From: an uncultured Alcaligenaceae bacterium
GTDB taxonomy: Bacteria > Pseudomonadota > Gammaproteobacteria > Burkholderiales > Burkholderiaceae_B
NCBI GenBank assembly: GCA_937952975.1
Contig: CALFXX010000022.1
Location: 62,001-126,000 of the forward strand
DNA: 64,000 nucleotides
Direction: 5' to 3'
Positions within the stretch are counted from its first letter, which is position 1. Every line of letters starts with the position of its first letter. This document shows, in pieces, positions 42,797-51,499 of the stretch. Below the pieces are notes generated by a model. The model was not told where the DNA came from. It was given only the letters and a program-made list of their open reading frames with translations, and searched no databases. The position numbers and the translations under genes were made by a program.

Positions 42797-43195
42797 ATGA
42801 AGTTGTCCAAAACCATGTATCCAAATCAGATGCGTAGTGGTGTAACGTCGGTTGCTCGACGACTCCCCCAAGCTTTTGCGGGCTTAGCGATTGCGCTTTC
42901 CTGTGTCTTTGCCTCAACGGGCTTTGCTGCAGACGCTCCCGTTGGTAACCCCGAGGCCGCCAAGGCCAAGGTGTCGATGTGTATTGGTTGCCACGGTATT
43001 CCTGGATATCGGGCAAGCTTTCCTGAGGTGTACTCAGTGCCGATGATTGCAGGCCAAAACGATGCTTACATCCAAGCTGCGTTGCGCGCCTATGCTTCAG
43101 GCGAGCGAACTCATCCAACCATGGATGCCATCGCAAAAAGCCTGTCAGATCAAGATGTTGCCGATCTGTCTGCTTATTACTCCAAACTTAAATAA
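42797..43195 (+). CDS. Monohaem cytochrome c (c4/class I type), exported
   Basis: Seen: a signal peptide (hydrophobic FAGLAIALSCVFASTGFA, cleaved near AADA), the haem site CIGCH, and a Met-containing stretch later in the domain (PTMDAIAKSLSDQDVADLSA) that supplies the axial ligand in this class. 132 residues. A second cytochrome follows 12 bases downstream. Two tandem single-haem proteins resemble one split c4 (dihaem) protein; they are likely periplasmic electron carriers. The start could be 42797, 42815 or 42830; I kept the longest. Confidence 0.9.
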   Translation: MKLSKTMYPNQMRSGVTSVARRLPQAFAGLAIALSCVFASTGFAADAPVGNPEAAKAKVSMCIGCHGIPGYRASFPEVYSVPMIAGQNDAYIQAALRAYASGERTHPTMDAIAKSLSDQDVADLSAYYSKLK

Positions 43196-43207
43196 TCGGG
43201 GGCTACC

Positions 43208-43570
43208 ATGAAACACCTGAAGCTTGCCCTCTGTGGCGTTGCGTTACTGATAAGTGCGGGTCTAGCTCAAGCGGCTGACCTTGCTGCCGGCAAAGCCGTC
43301 TGGGAAAAAGTCAACTGTGCCTCGTGTCACGGTGCGGATGCCAAGTCACCTATCATGCCGGCCTATCCTATTTTGGCTGGCCAGCATGCTGACTTTTTAG
43401 CCCACGCATTGAAAGCCTATCAACGTGGTGCGACGGGTGCTCCCGCCTCGGCCAATGTTCGTAAAAATGCTGTGATGGGAGCTTTTGCTGTGCAACTCTC
43501 CAAGCAAGACGTTGAAAATGTATCCGCATGGCTGGGTTCGCTGCCAGGGCCGTTGGCGGTGCGCAAGTAA
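43208..43570 (+). CDS. Monohaem cytochrome c, exported
   Basis: Seen: a clear signal peptide ending AQAAD, the haem site CASCH, and KNAVMGAFAVQLSKQDVENV with the axial methionine. 120 residues. Directly after another cytochrome c with the same fold, co-transcribed and followed by a symmetrical terminator. Sequence resembles c553/c4 carriers that feed terminal oxidases. It may serve a cytochrome oxidase elsewhere; the bd-type oxidase in this window takes electrons from quinol, not from cytochrome c. Confidence 0.9.
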   Translation: MKHLKLALCGVALLISAGLAQAADLAAGKAVWEKVNCASCHGADAKSPIMPAYPILAGQHADFLAHALKAYQRGATGAPASANVRKNAVMGAFAVQLSKQDVENVSAWLGSLPGPLAVRK

Positions 43571-43591
43571 TCAGTCTCTTCGAGTTTTGTT

Positions 43592-43617
43592 AAAAAACCG
43601 CCTGCGGGCGGTTTTTT
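43592..43617. terminator. Bidirectional intrinsic terminator
   Basis: An 11-bp perfect stem, AAAAAACCGCC (43592-43602) with GGCGGTTTTTT (43607-43617), and a TGCG loop. Each strand ends in six T residues, so it can stop both the cytochrome transcripts (+) and the convergent DUF1841 transcript (-). Confidence 0.9.
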
Positions 43618-43663
43618 GTTGCCTGGCGCTCAAATGGGAAGTGGCTGGCAGCTCAAGGCGTAG

Positions 43664-44092
43664 TTAATCGCGGCTGGCCCGTTGTTTGATGAGCTCGATG
43701 TAAGCGTCGCTATCGAGCGGAGTCCCCAAGCGTTGGGATTCCCAGACGACCTGCCCTAAACACTCCATGATCTGATGCACTGCATCGTGCCCGCTCGAGC
43801 CTCGTGCCATGGTTTCAAACGCCTGTTTGATACCGCGTGGGTGATCGATCGAGAGTTGCTCAGCAATCGCCAGATGCATTGAAAGGTGCAAAAAGGGGTT
43901 GCTGCGGCCTTCTTCGACCTTGAATTCTTGGGTCAGGGCGTCTGAGCTTTCGAGTGTTTGGTGATACTCGGGGTGTTGCTTGATCCAGTCGAGGGCCATG
44001 GCTTCGAGTGGGGTCAAGAGTTCGTGGGCGCGGTCTTTGCGCCAGGTGTTAACAAAAAACTCTCGAACTTGGTCGCGCGACGGGTTAAACAT
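43664..44092 (-). CDS. DUF1841 family protein
   Basis: A 142-residue cytoplasmic protein of a betaproteobacterial DUF1841-like family of unknown function. Seen: the start MFNPSRDQVREFFVNTW, then ELLTPLEAMALDWIKQHPEY and HLSMHLAIAEQLSIDHPRGI. The frame extends to a TTG at 44107, but the ATG at 44092 is preceded by GGAG and begins the conserved block. Convergent with the cytochrome genes, with the shared terminator between. A perfect 8-base dyad lies about 20 bases upstream of its start. Confidence 0.8.
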   Translation of the reverse strand: MFNPSRDQVREFFVNTWRKDRAHELLTPLEAMALDWIKQHPEYHQTLESSDALTQEFKVEEGRSNPFLHLSMHLAIAEQLSIDHPRGIKQAFETMARGSSGHDAVHQIMECLGQVVWESQRLGTPLDSDAYIELIKQRASRD

Positions 44093-44110
44093 AGGGCTCC
44101 ATGACAAACA

Positions 44111-44134
44111 TTTGCATGTACAAAATCATGCAAA
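44111..44134. promoter_or_regulatory. Perfect 8-bp dyad (operator candidate)
   Basis: TTTGCATG (44111-44118), 8-base spacer, CATGCAAA (44127-44134). The site lies 19 bases upstream of the DUF1841 start on that gene's strand, the usual place for a repressor site. The regulator is unknown. Confidence 0.45.
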
Positions 44135-44317
44135 ATTGTCCATATAGTGAAACAACTGTTTGGAATCACCCAAATATAGGGCATACCCCAATGTAACAAT
44201 ACCTACGACAGTGCAGAATCATTTCCATGCAGGTGAGGGGACAAGGCTCTGCATGAGCAAGCTGGCAGCATCGGCTTCATAACAAAAATAAGCACGACTC
44301 TAATAAAAACAAATCGC

Positions 44318-44349
44318 ACAACGGCTGGCACTTTGGTGTCAGCCGTTGT
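44318..44349 (+). other. 14-bp hairpin upstream of the DUF4212/symporter genes
   Basis: Arms 44318-44331 and 44336-44349 pair over 14 positions (one G-U) around a TTTG loop. On the plus strand it is not followed by T residues; on the minus strand a short T-rich stretch follows. It lies 36 bases before the DUF4212 start, so it could form in its leader RNA or be a DNA-binding dyad. A possible -10 TATATT (44370-44375) lies between it and the gene. Confidence 0.6.
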
Positions 44350-44385
44350 CGCTTATACCTTGCAAGTTGTATATTTTAGGCGATC

Positions 44386-44658
44386 ATGCCCACTGCTCAA
44401 GCCCGCCCTCGCACTCGTTATTGGCATCACAATCTTTTGTTAATTGTGGGTCTGTTATGCATATGGTGTTTGGTGACCTTCGTGCCTGCTTATTTCGCAC
44501 TTGAGCTCAGTCGCTACTTCATTTTTGGTTGGCCGTTTTCGTTTTGGATGGCCGCCTTCGGTGCGCCGCTTTTCTTTTTGTTGATCGTTGGGGTCTACGC
44601 TTGGCATATGGCACGCTACGACCAACGCGCTCGGCGCACCCCTGAAGCAGACCACTGA
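44386..44658 (+). CDS. DUF4212 small subunit of a sodium:solute symporter
   Basis: A 90-residue membrane protein with two hydrophobic segments (about residues 17-40 and 50-75) and the DUF4212 look: RYWHHNLLLIVGLLCIW and FGWPFSFWMAAFGAPLFFLL. Such proteins are encoded next to and act with acetate/carboxylate:sodium symporters. Its stop is directly followed by the symporter GTG (TGAGTG), so translation is coupled. An AGG site precedes the start. Confidence 0.85.
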   Translation: MPTAQARPRTRYWHHNLLLIVGLLCIWCLVTFVPAYFALELSRYFIFGWPFSFWMAAFGAPLFFLLIVGVYAWHMARYDQRARRTPEADH

Positions 44659-46719
44659 GTGTCTCAAGACGCCACCGCGCAACAACGCTTTAATGCCCAA
44701 CTGTTTCGTGGCTATGCTGTGTACACCCTCGGCTTCTGCCTGCTGGTGCTGCTGTTAGCCTCGCTCGAAGTAATGGGCTTGGCGAGGCACTGGATTGGTT
44801 ATGCCTTTTTGCTCGTGACCGTGGCGTTGTATGCGGGCATCGGAATCATGTGCCGCACGTCAGATCCCGTTGAATACTATGTGGCAGGCAGACGCGTGCC
44901 AGCGGTCTTCAATGGTATGGCGACGGCTGCCGACTGGATGTCAGTCGCTTCGTTTATCGGTGTGACCGGTACGTTGTACCTGACTGGCTACAACGGGCTC
45001 GCCTACATTTTGGGCTGGACCGGCGGCTATGTGTTGGTGGCGTTGTTTTTAGCACCCTATCTGCGAAAGTTTGGTCGCTACACAATCCCAGATTTTCTGG
45101 GTGCGCGTTTTGGCGGTAATGTACCCAGAATGCTTGGGGTTATCTGCGCGATATTGTGCTCGTTTACCTATTTGGTTGCCCAGATTTATGGGGTGGGGAT
45201 CATTACGACGCGCATGACGGGGATTTCGTTTGAGCTCGGGATTTTCATCGCCTTGGGTGGCGTTTTAGTCTGTTCTTTTTTGGGTGGGATGCGTGCGGTG
45301 ACTTGGACGCAGGTCGGGCAATACATCATTTTGCTGATCGCTTATTTAGTCCCCGTCATTTGGCTGGCTGTGAAGCAAACTGGCGAACCGGTGCCGCAGG
45401 TGGCGGCGAGTTCTGTTTTACAGCAAGTCACCGAGCGCGAGCGAGAGTTGACCCACGACGACAGCGAACTTTCTGTGCGCGCCCTGTGGAGAGAGCGTTC
45501 TGAAAGGATGCAGCAGCGAGTCTCTGGCTTGCCAGAAACTTATGAAACAGAGCAACAAAAACTTCGGCTTCAGTTGCTGCGCGCGCGTGCGAACGATGCG
45601 CCGATGGGCGAGGTGCGTAATCTCGAACGTGAGTTGGCGGCTTACCCCAAGTCGGTGGAAGACGCTCGTATGGCTTGGTCGAAGGCGCGCGACGATTACG
45701 CGGTGCGCGCGAGCGCACCGCAGCCCCATGCCGTACCGTTCGCGAGCAGAACCTCTGAGTCGTCCGACGCGGTGAGAAATAATTTTTTAGCGATTGTGCT
45801 GTGTCTAATGATGGGCACTGCGGGTTTGCCACATATTTTGATGCGCTCGTTTACGACGCCCTCAGTGGATGCCGCGCGTAAGTCGGTCTTCTGGTCTTTG
45901 TTTTTCATCCTTCTGCTTTATCTGATGGCGCCCGCGATGGCGATCTTAGTCAAGTTCGAAATTTATACGGATCTGGTCGGGACGCGCTTTGCCGATTTAC
46001 CGAGCTGGGTACATGCATGGTCTGCGGTTGACCGCTCCTTGTTGACGATCTTGGATTTAAATCAAGATGGTGTTGTGCAGTTGGCCGAGATCCAGATCGG
46101 CGCCGATGTGATCGTGCTTGCCGGCCCTGAAATTGGTCGCTTACCGTACGTGGTGTCTGGCCTCGTGGCGGCCGGAGCCTTGGCCGCAGCGTTGTCGACC
46201 GCCGATGGTCTGCTGTTGACGCTTTCAAGCGCGCTGTCGCATGACACGCTGTTTAGAGTGCTGTCACCCAAGATGGGTCCCGGCCGGCGGGTGTTGCTCT
46301 CCAAAATACTTTTGCTGATTGTTGCGTTTGCAGCCGCTTGGGCCGCAACCCGAACGCCGGCTGACATCCTATTTTTAGTAGGCGCCGCATTTTCTTTTGC
46401 AGCGTCGACTTTCTTTCCAGCGCTGGTGATGGGAATTTTTTGGAAAGGGGCAAACAAGTGGGGAGCGTGCTGTGGCATGCTGGCTGGCTTAGGTGTGACT
46501 TGCCTGTATATGGTCCAAGCGCAACCATGGTTGCGACATTGGGTGTTAGGTGTATCAACCAGTGAGCCTGTTGCGCTGTGGTGGGATATCCAGCCGATCG
46601 CTGCGGGTGTGTTTGGGGCACCTGTAGCGTTCCTTGTGATCGCGTTGGTATCACTCTTAACCAGGCGAACAAATCTCGTGACCGACGCGCTGGTCGATGA
46701 TTTAAGGCAGCCTGACTAA
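44659..46719 (+). CDS. Sodium:solute symporter (acetate-type SSS family) with hydrophilic insert and EF-hand
   Basis: A 686-residue transporter of the solute:sodium symporter family. Seen: AGRRVPAVFNGMATAADWMS and FLGGMRAVTWTQVGQYIILL, then a 118-residue polar, helix-rich insert (about 255-372) between two membrane segments, then ALSTADGLLLTLSSALSHD. A canonical EF-hand loop DLNQDGVVQLAE sits at residues 466-477 (Asp, Asn, Asp, Gly, Val, Glu at the right positions) in a loop between helices. The start is GTG directly after the DUF4212 stop. Partner DUF4212 and the family suggest a small carboxylate; the exact solute is unknown. Confidence 0.88.
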   Translation: MSQDATAQQRFNAQLFRGYAVYTLGFCLLVLLLASLEVMGLARHWIGYAFLLVTVALYAGIGIMCRTSDPVEYYVAGRRVPAVFNGMATAADWMSVASFIGVTGTLYLTGYNGLAYILGWTGGYVLVALFLAPYLRKFGRYTIPDFLGARFGGNVPRMLGVICAILCSFTYLVAQIYGVGIITTRMTGISFELGIFIALGGVLVCSFLGGMRAVTWTQVGQYIILLIAYLVPVIWLAVKQTGEPVPQVAASSVLQQVTERERELTHDDSELSVRALWRERSERMQQRVSGLPETYETEQQKLRLQLLRARANDAPMGEVRNLERELAAYPKSVEDARMAWSKARDDYAVRASAPQPHAVPFASRTSESSDAVRNNFLAIVLCLMMGTAGLPHILMRSFTTPSVDAARKSVFWSLFFILLLYLMAPAMAILVKFEIYTDLVGTRFADLPSWVHAWSAVDRSLLTILDLNQDGVVQLAEIQIGADVIVLAGPEIGRLPYVVSGLVAAGALAAALSTADGLLLTLSSALSHDTLFRVLSPKMGPGRRVLLSKILLLIVAFAAAWAATRTPADILFLVGAAFSFAASTFFPALVMGIFWKGANKWGACCGMLAGLGVTCLYMVQAQPWLRHWVLGVSTSEPVALWWDIQPIAAGVFGAPVAFLVIALVSLLTRRTNLVTDALVDDLRQPD

Positions 46720-46770
46720 GGTGTTTGCTGGCGACTTAGCGCCGCTTCAGCTCGATCTCCTGACTGTCGT

Positions 46771-47478
46771 TCAGTCGGGTAGTTTAAGTAGGGCAAGCAG
46801 GGCGCCTGCGCCTCCGTAGGCTTTGGGCGCTTGAACAAAGGCGCTGACTGCAGGGAGCTGCTTCAGCCATTGCCTGACGCGCGTAGGCAAAACCGGTTGG
46901 CCGTTTGCAGACCCATACCCCACGCCGTGAATGATGCACACGCAACGGGTCGCATGACGTTGGCTATTGTCGATAAAGGTCACCAGCGCCGTACGAGCCT
47001 GATCACTGCTCAGGCCGTGTAAATCTAGTCGCGCGCCAACTGGCCAAAACGCTCGGGCGAGTTGACGCAAGACCGATGGACCAATGCCGGTCGCTGCCCA
47101 GGTCAGGTCGAAGTCGCTCTCTTGAGTGAGTCCGGCGCCGTCCGATAATGGCTCAAGCCGCACCTTTGTTTGCCCCACAGCCCGTTGGCGGCGTTCAGTG
47201 AGTTGCTCACTCTGTGTCGTGTCAAGCACAGGCTTGAGCAATAGCCGCGTTTGCTGTTTGCTGAGCGCTTGCACTGAGCCAACGGCCTGCGCAAAGAGCT
47301 TATGGTCTGCGCTCGAAATTGCCTGCGCTGGTTGTGCTTGCCCTGGCGCGCCAGGACTCGAGTGCGCGTCAAGTGACGGCCTGTTCGCGCGCGCGAGCGC
47401 CTGAGCTTTTTCGTGGTTGCGGGCGGCCGCCTCGCTCAGACGCTTGAGGTCGGCGAGCCCCGCTTTAGGACTGCGCAT
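46771..47478 (-). CDS. Smr-domain protein
   Basis: A 235-residue protein with a C-terminal Smr (MutS2-related) domain. Seen: ARLDLHGLSSDQARTALVTF (DLHG), then CVCIIHGVGYGSANG (HGxG) and LKQLPAVSAFVQAPKAYGGAG. The N-terminal two-thirds is charged and lacks recognisable motifs. Bacterial Smr domains can be nucleases, acting on DNA or on mRNA. The frame opens in trxB at 47583, but an ATG at 47478 near the trxB stop is a better start; a GGAG site lies very close to it, so the exact start remains uncertain. Confidence 0.85.
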   Translation of the reverse strand: MRSPKAGLADLKRLSEAAARNHEKAQALARANRPSLDAHSSPGAPGQAQPAQAISSADHKLFAQAVGSVQALSKQQTRLLLKPVLDTTQSEQLTERRQRAVGQTKVRLEPLSDGAGLTQESDFDLTWAATGIGPSVLRQLARAFWPVGARLDLHGLSSDQARTALVTFIDNSQRHATRCVCIIHGVGYGSANGQPVLPTRVRQWLKQLPAVSAFVQAPKAYGGAGALLALLKLPD

Positions 47479-48424
47479 TCTCCAGCCACCGTTGTGCGTC
47501 AAGGGCTGCCATGCAACCTGTACCCGCACTGGTGATGGCTTGACGGTAAACGTGATCCTGCACATCGCCTGCAGCAAATACACCCGGTACGGAGGTCATT
47601 GTGGCTAAGCCTGAGAGCCCACTTTTGGTCACGATATAACCATTGGCCATCTCGAGCTTATCTTTGAAAATACCGGTGTTTGGTTCGTGGCCAATCGCGA
47701 TAAATACCCCAGTAACGGCCAAATCCTCGGTGTTTTTCGTGTCTGTTGCCCGCAAACGCACCCCCGTCACGCCCGAGGCATCGCCTAACACTTCATCAAG
47801 TTCACGAAAGGCAGCGATTTTCATGTTGCCATTGGCTACCTTATCCATCATTTTGTCGATCATAATGGGCTCGGCTCGAAACTTGTCGCGGCGATGAACG
47901 ACCGTGACGCTGCGGCAGATATTTGAGAGATACAACGCTTCTTCGACCGCGGTGTTGCCACCTCCTACAACGACAACATCTTGGTTTTTGTAAAAGAACC
48001 CGTCACAGGTGGCGCAACCCGACACGCCGCGGCCCATAAAGGCCTCTTCAGAGGGCAAGCCGAGATATTTTGCCGAGGCGCCCGTTGCGATAATCAAGGC
48101 ATCGCAGGTGTATTCGGTGCCACCATCGCCAGTTAAGCGAAACGGACGTGATGAAAAGTCGACGTTTGAGATATGATCAAACACCATTTCGGTGTTAAAC
48201 CGCTCGGCATGCTCGGCAAAGCGCTGCATCAACTCGGGGCCTTGAACCCCTGCGGCGTCGGCAGGCCAGTTGTCGACTTCGGTGGTTGTCATGAGTTGGC
48301 CACCTTGTGCGTGACCGGTAATCATGACGGGATTCAGGTTGGCACGTGCTGCATACACGGCTGCTGTATAGCCGGCCGGACCTGATCCTAGAATTAGAAC
48401 TTTGGCATGTTTTGGCGTTGTCAT
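47465..48424 (-). CDS. trxB: Thioredoxin reductase
   Basis: NADPH-dependent flavoprotein that reduces thioredoxin. Seen: FAD-binding LILGSGPAGYTAAVYAA, the redox-active CATC (Cys137, Cys140) in GVSGCATCDGFFY, NADPH-binding VVGGGNTAVEEALYL, HRRDKFRAE and the C-terminal GVFAAGDVQDHVYRQAITS. 319 residues. The frame extends to 48520 in the promoter region, but the ATG at 48424 begins the conserved MTTPKHAKVLIL. Divergent from ftsK, a conserved arrangement. Confidence 0.95.
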   Translation of the reverse strand: MTTPKHAKVLILGSGPAGYTAAVYAARANLNPVMITGHAQGGQLMTTTEVDNWPADAAGVQGPELMQRFAEHAERFNTEMVFDHISNVDFSSRPFRLTGDGGTEYTCDALIIATGASAKYLGLPSEEAFMGRGVSGCATCDGFFYKNQDVVVVGGGNTAVEEALYLSNICRSVTVVHRRDKFRAEPIMIDKMMDKVANGNMKIAAFRELDEVLGDASGVTGVRLRATDTKNTEDLAVTGVFIAIGHEPNTGIFKDKLEMANGYIVTKSGLSGLATMTSVPGVFAAGDVQDHVYRQAITSAGTGCMAALDAQRWLENAQS

Positions 48425-48458
48425 CAGGATTTCCCTCGAGTTTAAGCAGCAAATTATA

Positions 48459-50843
48459 ATGTTCTCTATGCCTAGACCTTCTGCTGCCTCTATCAGCGCA
48501 CCACGCGCCACCCGAAACACCCGAAATGGGCCCTCCGCCTTTCAGTCCAAGTTGCTCTCACTCATGCGAGAAGCGCGTTGGATTCTGTTCGCAATCTTGG
48601 CGGCTTGGTTAACGTTAGTGCTGTCTACCTGGAGCTTGACCGACCCTGCCTGGTCTCATTCGATGGGGCGTGATATCGAGGTTTTGCATAATCGGGGCGG
48701 TTGGGTCGGTGCATACACGGCTGATATCTTGCTGTATCTGTTTGGGTACTCAGCGTGGTGGTGGGTGGTGTTGTTGTTGCACCGCGTGCACGCGGGGTAT
48801 TTGCGTTTGGCGACTCAAATTCGGACGCGTGGCGAACCTGAGGCACTTGCCCGTGTGCGCTGGGAGCAGGGCATCGGCTTTGCGATGGCCTTGCTCGGGT
48901 CCGTTGGGCTTGAGGCCTATCGCCTGAGCTCCTGGGGAATGCAACTGCCCGGGCGCACAGATATCACTAGCGGCGCGGGTGGGGTCATCGGCAGTACTTG
49001 GTCTGGTTTTCTGTCGCAGGCTGTCGGGTTCTCGGGCAGCACTGTGATTTTGATCGCACTGATTGCATTGGGCACCAGCTTGTTCTTTGGTTTCTCTTGG
49101 TTAACGGTTGCCGAAAAAACCGGACAGTGTTTTGAATGGGTCATCCTCAAGCTCAACAGTGTTCAAACGGCAAGGCTGGATCGCCGTGCAGGGCAGGTGG
49201 CTCAGGCGGTACGCCACGAGCAGGTTGAGGCTAAGCAAGAAAAAACTGTTCACGAGCAGCCTATACGGATAGAACCCGCGATTGTCACTATTGCTAAATC
49301 TGAACGTGTGCAGAAAGAGAAGCAACAGTCATTGTTTGCCGAACCAACTACGGCCGGAAGCCTGCCCGCCTTGAGCTTGTTAGATCCAGCGCCCGAAGCG
49401 TTTGAAACCGTCTCCGACGAGACGATTGAATTTACCTCTAGATTGATCGAAAAGAAACTGGCTGATTTTGGAGTCGAAGTGCACGTGGTGGCCGCTCAGG
49501 CGGGCCCTGTGATTACGCGCTATGAAATCGAACCTGCGACCGGTGTCAAAGGCAGTCAGATTGTCAATCTGGCAAAAGATTTGGCGCGCGCGCTGAGCTT
49601 GGTCAGTATCCGCGTAGTCGAAACGATTCCTGGCAAAAATCTCATGGGTTTTGAGTTGCCGAACCCACGCCGGCAGATGGTCAAGCTGTCTGAGATTCTT
49701 GGGTCACAAACTTACTACGCGAGTCAATCTGTCGTGACGATGGCTCTGGGAAAAGATATCGCTGGTAACCCGGTGGTCGCTGACTTAGCCAAAATGCCAC
49801 ATTTGCTGGTGGCCGGCACAACAGGTTCGGGTAAATCGGTTGGTATCAACGCCATGATTCTGTCCTTACTCTACAAGGCCGACCCCTCACAAACACGACT
49901 GATTTTGATTGACCCCAAGATGCTTGAGATGAGCGTCTATGAGGGGATTCCGCATTTGTTGGCGCCAGTAGTCACCGACATGCGTCAGGCAGCGAATGCG
50001 CTGAACTGGTGTGTTGGTGAAATGGAGAAACGCTATCGCTTAATGAGCAAGCTTGGGGTACGTAATCTCACCGGGTTCAACTCAAAAGTGCGTGATGCAA
50101 TCAAGCGCGAAGAGCCCATCCCAAATCCCTTTTCTTTGACCCCCGATGCTCCAGAGCCTTTGAAAGAATTGCCCACGATTGTGGTGGTGATTGATGAGCT
50201 CGCTGATTTGATGATGGTGGTGGGTAAAAAAATTGAAGAGTTAATTGCTCGGCTCGCCCAAAAGGCGAGGGCCGCTGGCATCCATTTAATCTTGGCGACC
50301 CAGCGACCAAGTGTTGATGTGATTACCGGTTTGATTAAGGCAAATATCCCCACTCGCATCTCGTTTCAAGTGTCTTCAAAAATCGATTCACGTACGATTC
50401 TTGATCAGATGGGAGCTGAAGCGCTACTTGGGCAGGGCGATATGTTGTATATGCCTTCGGGTACAGGGTTGCCGGTGCGCGTGCATGGCGCTTTCGTCTC
50501 TGATGAAGAGGTGCATCGAGTCGTTGAATCCTTGAAAATTCAAGGAGAGCCTGACTATGTGGATGGCCTGCTTGAAGGCGGCGTTGAGGGCGAAACCGGT
50601 GACGGCGTCAGCAGCGTCACGGGCTTTGCGGATGCCGAGTCTGATCCAATGTACGATCAAGCTGTTGAGATCGTACTGAAGCACAAGCGTGCATCCATTT
50701 CGCTCGTGCAGCGCCATTTGCGTATTGGCTATAACCGTGCCGCACGTCTTTTAGAACAAATGGAAAACAGTGGGATTGTGTCAACGATGCAATCAAACGG
50801 TAACCGCGAAATTTTAGTGCCGACCGCAAATAAAGAGGATTAA
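48459..50843 (+). CDS. ftsK: DNA translocase FtsK
   Basis: FtsK couples division to chromosome segregation, pumping DNA towards dif. Seen: an N-terminal membrane domain with four hydrophobic segments within about the first 210 residues, a short charged linker (about 220-300), the motor with Walker A GTTGSGKS (453-460) and RLAQKARAAGIHLILATQRP, and the C-terminal gamma domain AVEIVLKHKRASISLVQRHL which reads KOPS sites. 794 residues from 48459; the linker is short beside E. coli FtsK. Starts at 48459 or 48468; the frame back to 48402 overlaps trxB. Confidence 0.95.
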   Translation: MFSMPRPSAASISAPRATRNTRNGPSAFQSKLLSLMREARWILFAILAAWLTLVLSTWSLTDPAWSHSMGRDIEVLHNRGGWVGAYTADILLYLFGYSAWWWVVLLLHRVHAGYLRLATQIRTRGEPEALARVRWEQGIGFAMALLGSVGLEAYRLSSWGMQLPGRTDITSGAGGVIGSTWSGFLSQAVGFSGSTVILIALIALGTSLFFGFSWLTVAEKTGQCFEWVILKLNSVQTARLDRRAGQVAQAVRHEQVEAKQEKTVHEQPIRIEPAIVTIAKSERVQKEKQQSLFAEPTTAGSLPALSLLDPAPEAFETVSDETIEFTSRLIEKKLADFGVEVHVVAAQAGPVITRYEIEPATGVKGSQIVNLAKDLARALSLVSIRVVETIPGKNLMGFELPNPRRQMVKLSEILGSQTYYASQSVVTMALGKDIAGNPVVADLAKMPHLLVAGTTGSGKSVGINAMILSLLYKADPSQTRLILIDPKMLEMSVYEGIPHLLAPVVTDMRQAANALNWCVGEMEKRYRLMSKLGVRNLTGFNSKVRDAIKREEPIPNPFSLTPDAPEPLKELPTIVVVIDELADLMMVVGKKIEELIARLAQKARAAGIHLILATQRPSVDVITGLIKANIPTRISFQVSSKIDSRTILDQMGAEALLGQGDMLYMPSGTGLPVRVHGAFVSDEEVHRVVESLKIQGEPDYVDGLLEGGVEGETGDGVSSVTGFADAESDPMYDQAVEIVLKHKRASISLVQRHLRIGYNRAARLLEQMENSGIVSTMQSNGNREILVPTANKED

Positions 50844-50845
50844 CG

Positions 50846-51490
50846 ATGATGTCTTTCAGCACTTGGACAAGCGGTTGGTTGGGTTCGGTGCTGTGTGCGG
50901 TGAGCCTGCTAGGTAGTCAGGCTTGGGCAGCCTCGGCACAAGAGCAACTGCAAGGGTTTGTTTCACAGGTGCAAGCCGCAACGGGTAATTTTTCTCAGTA
51001 CACGGTAGGGGCTCAGGGGCAAACCAAGCCGGCACAGACTGGGCAATTCGCTTTTCAACGGCCGGGGCGCTTTAAATGGGATGTGCTGAAACCCTATGCG
51101 CAGCAAATTATCTCTGACGGGCAGCAATTGTTTCAATTCGATCCCGACCTCAATCAGGTGACGGTACGTAAGGTTGATCAAGCCATTGGCGCTTCGCCTG
51201 CAGCGATACTTTTTGGTTCTGGGTCGCTCGAGCAGTCGTTTACGGTGACGGCTTTACAAGACAAAGAAGGGTTGTCGTGGTTGCGTGCCAAGCCGCGTAA
51301 TGGCGAGGCCGGATTTGTGCACGTTGATCTTGGTTTTTTGGGGGATTTGCCTGCTCGGATTGTCTTGTTAGACGCCTTCGGGCAAAGTACCCATATCGAC
51401 CTTTCAGGCATCGTGCCTAATCCAGCATTAGCGGTCGAAGTATTTAGGTTTGTGCCTCCGCCTGGTGCTGACGTTGTGCGCATGCAGTGA
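50846..51490 (+). CDS. lolA: Outer-membrane lipoprotein carrier protein LolA
   Basis: LolA ferries lipoproteins across the periplasm from LolCDE to LolB. Seen: a signal peptide ending SQAWAAS, then QEQLQGFVSQVQAATGNFSQ, GQFAFQRPGRFKWDVLKPYA and the DGQQLFQFDPDLNQVTVRKV block of the family. 214 residues. AGAGGA precedes the paired ATGs at 50846/50849, and it starts 2 bases after ftsK. The order ftsK-lolA-rarA is highly conserved. Confidence 0.95.
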   Translation: MMSFSTWTSGWLGSVLCAVSLLGSQAWAASAQEQLQGFVSQVQAATGNFSQYTVGAQGQTKPAQTGQFAFQRPGRFKWDVLKPYAQQIISDGQQLFQFDPDLNQVTVRKVDQAIGASPAAILFGSGSLEQSFTVTALQDKEGLSWLRAKPRNGEAGFVHVDLGFLGDLPARIVLLDAFGQSTHIDLSGIVPNPALAVEVFRFVPPPGADVVRMQ

Positions 51491-51499
51491 GCCTGCGCG

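Noticed and set aside
44101..44196. Short ORF (31 codons, MTNICMYKIM...) in the DUF1841 upstream region
   Set aside because: It covers the dyad at 44111-44134, has no ribosome-binding site and no recognisable composition; probably chance.
47479..47583. Longer start for the Smr protein inside trxB
   Set aside because: The extra 35 residues are trxB read in another frame; MRSPKAGLAD from 47478 is more plausible.
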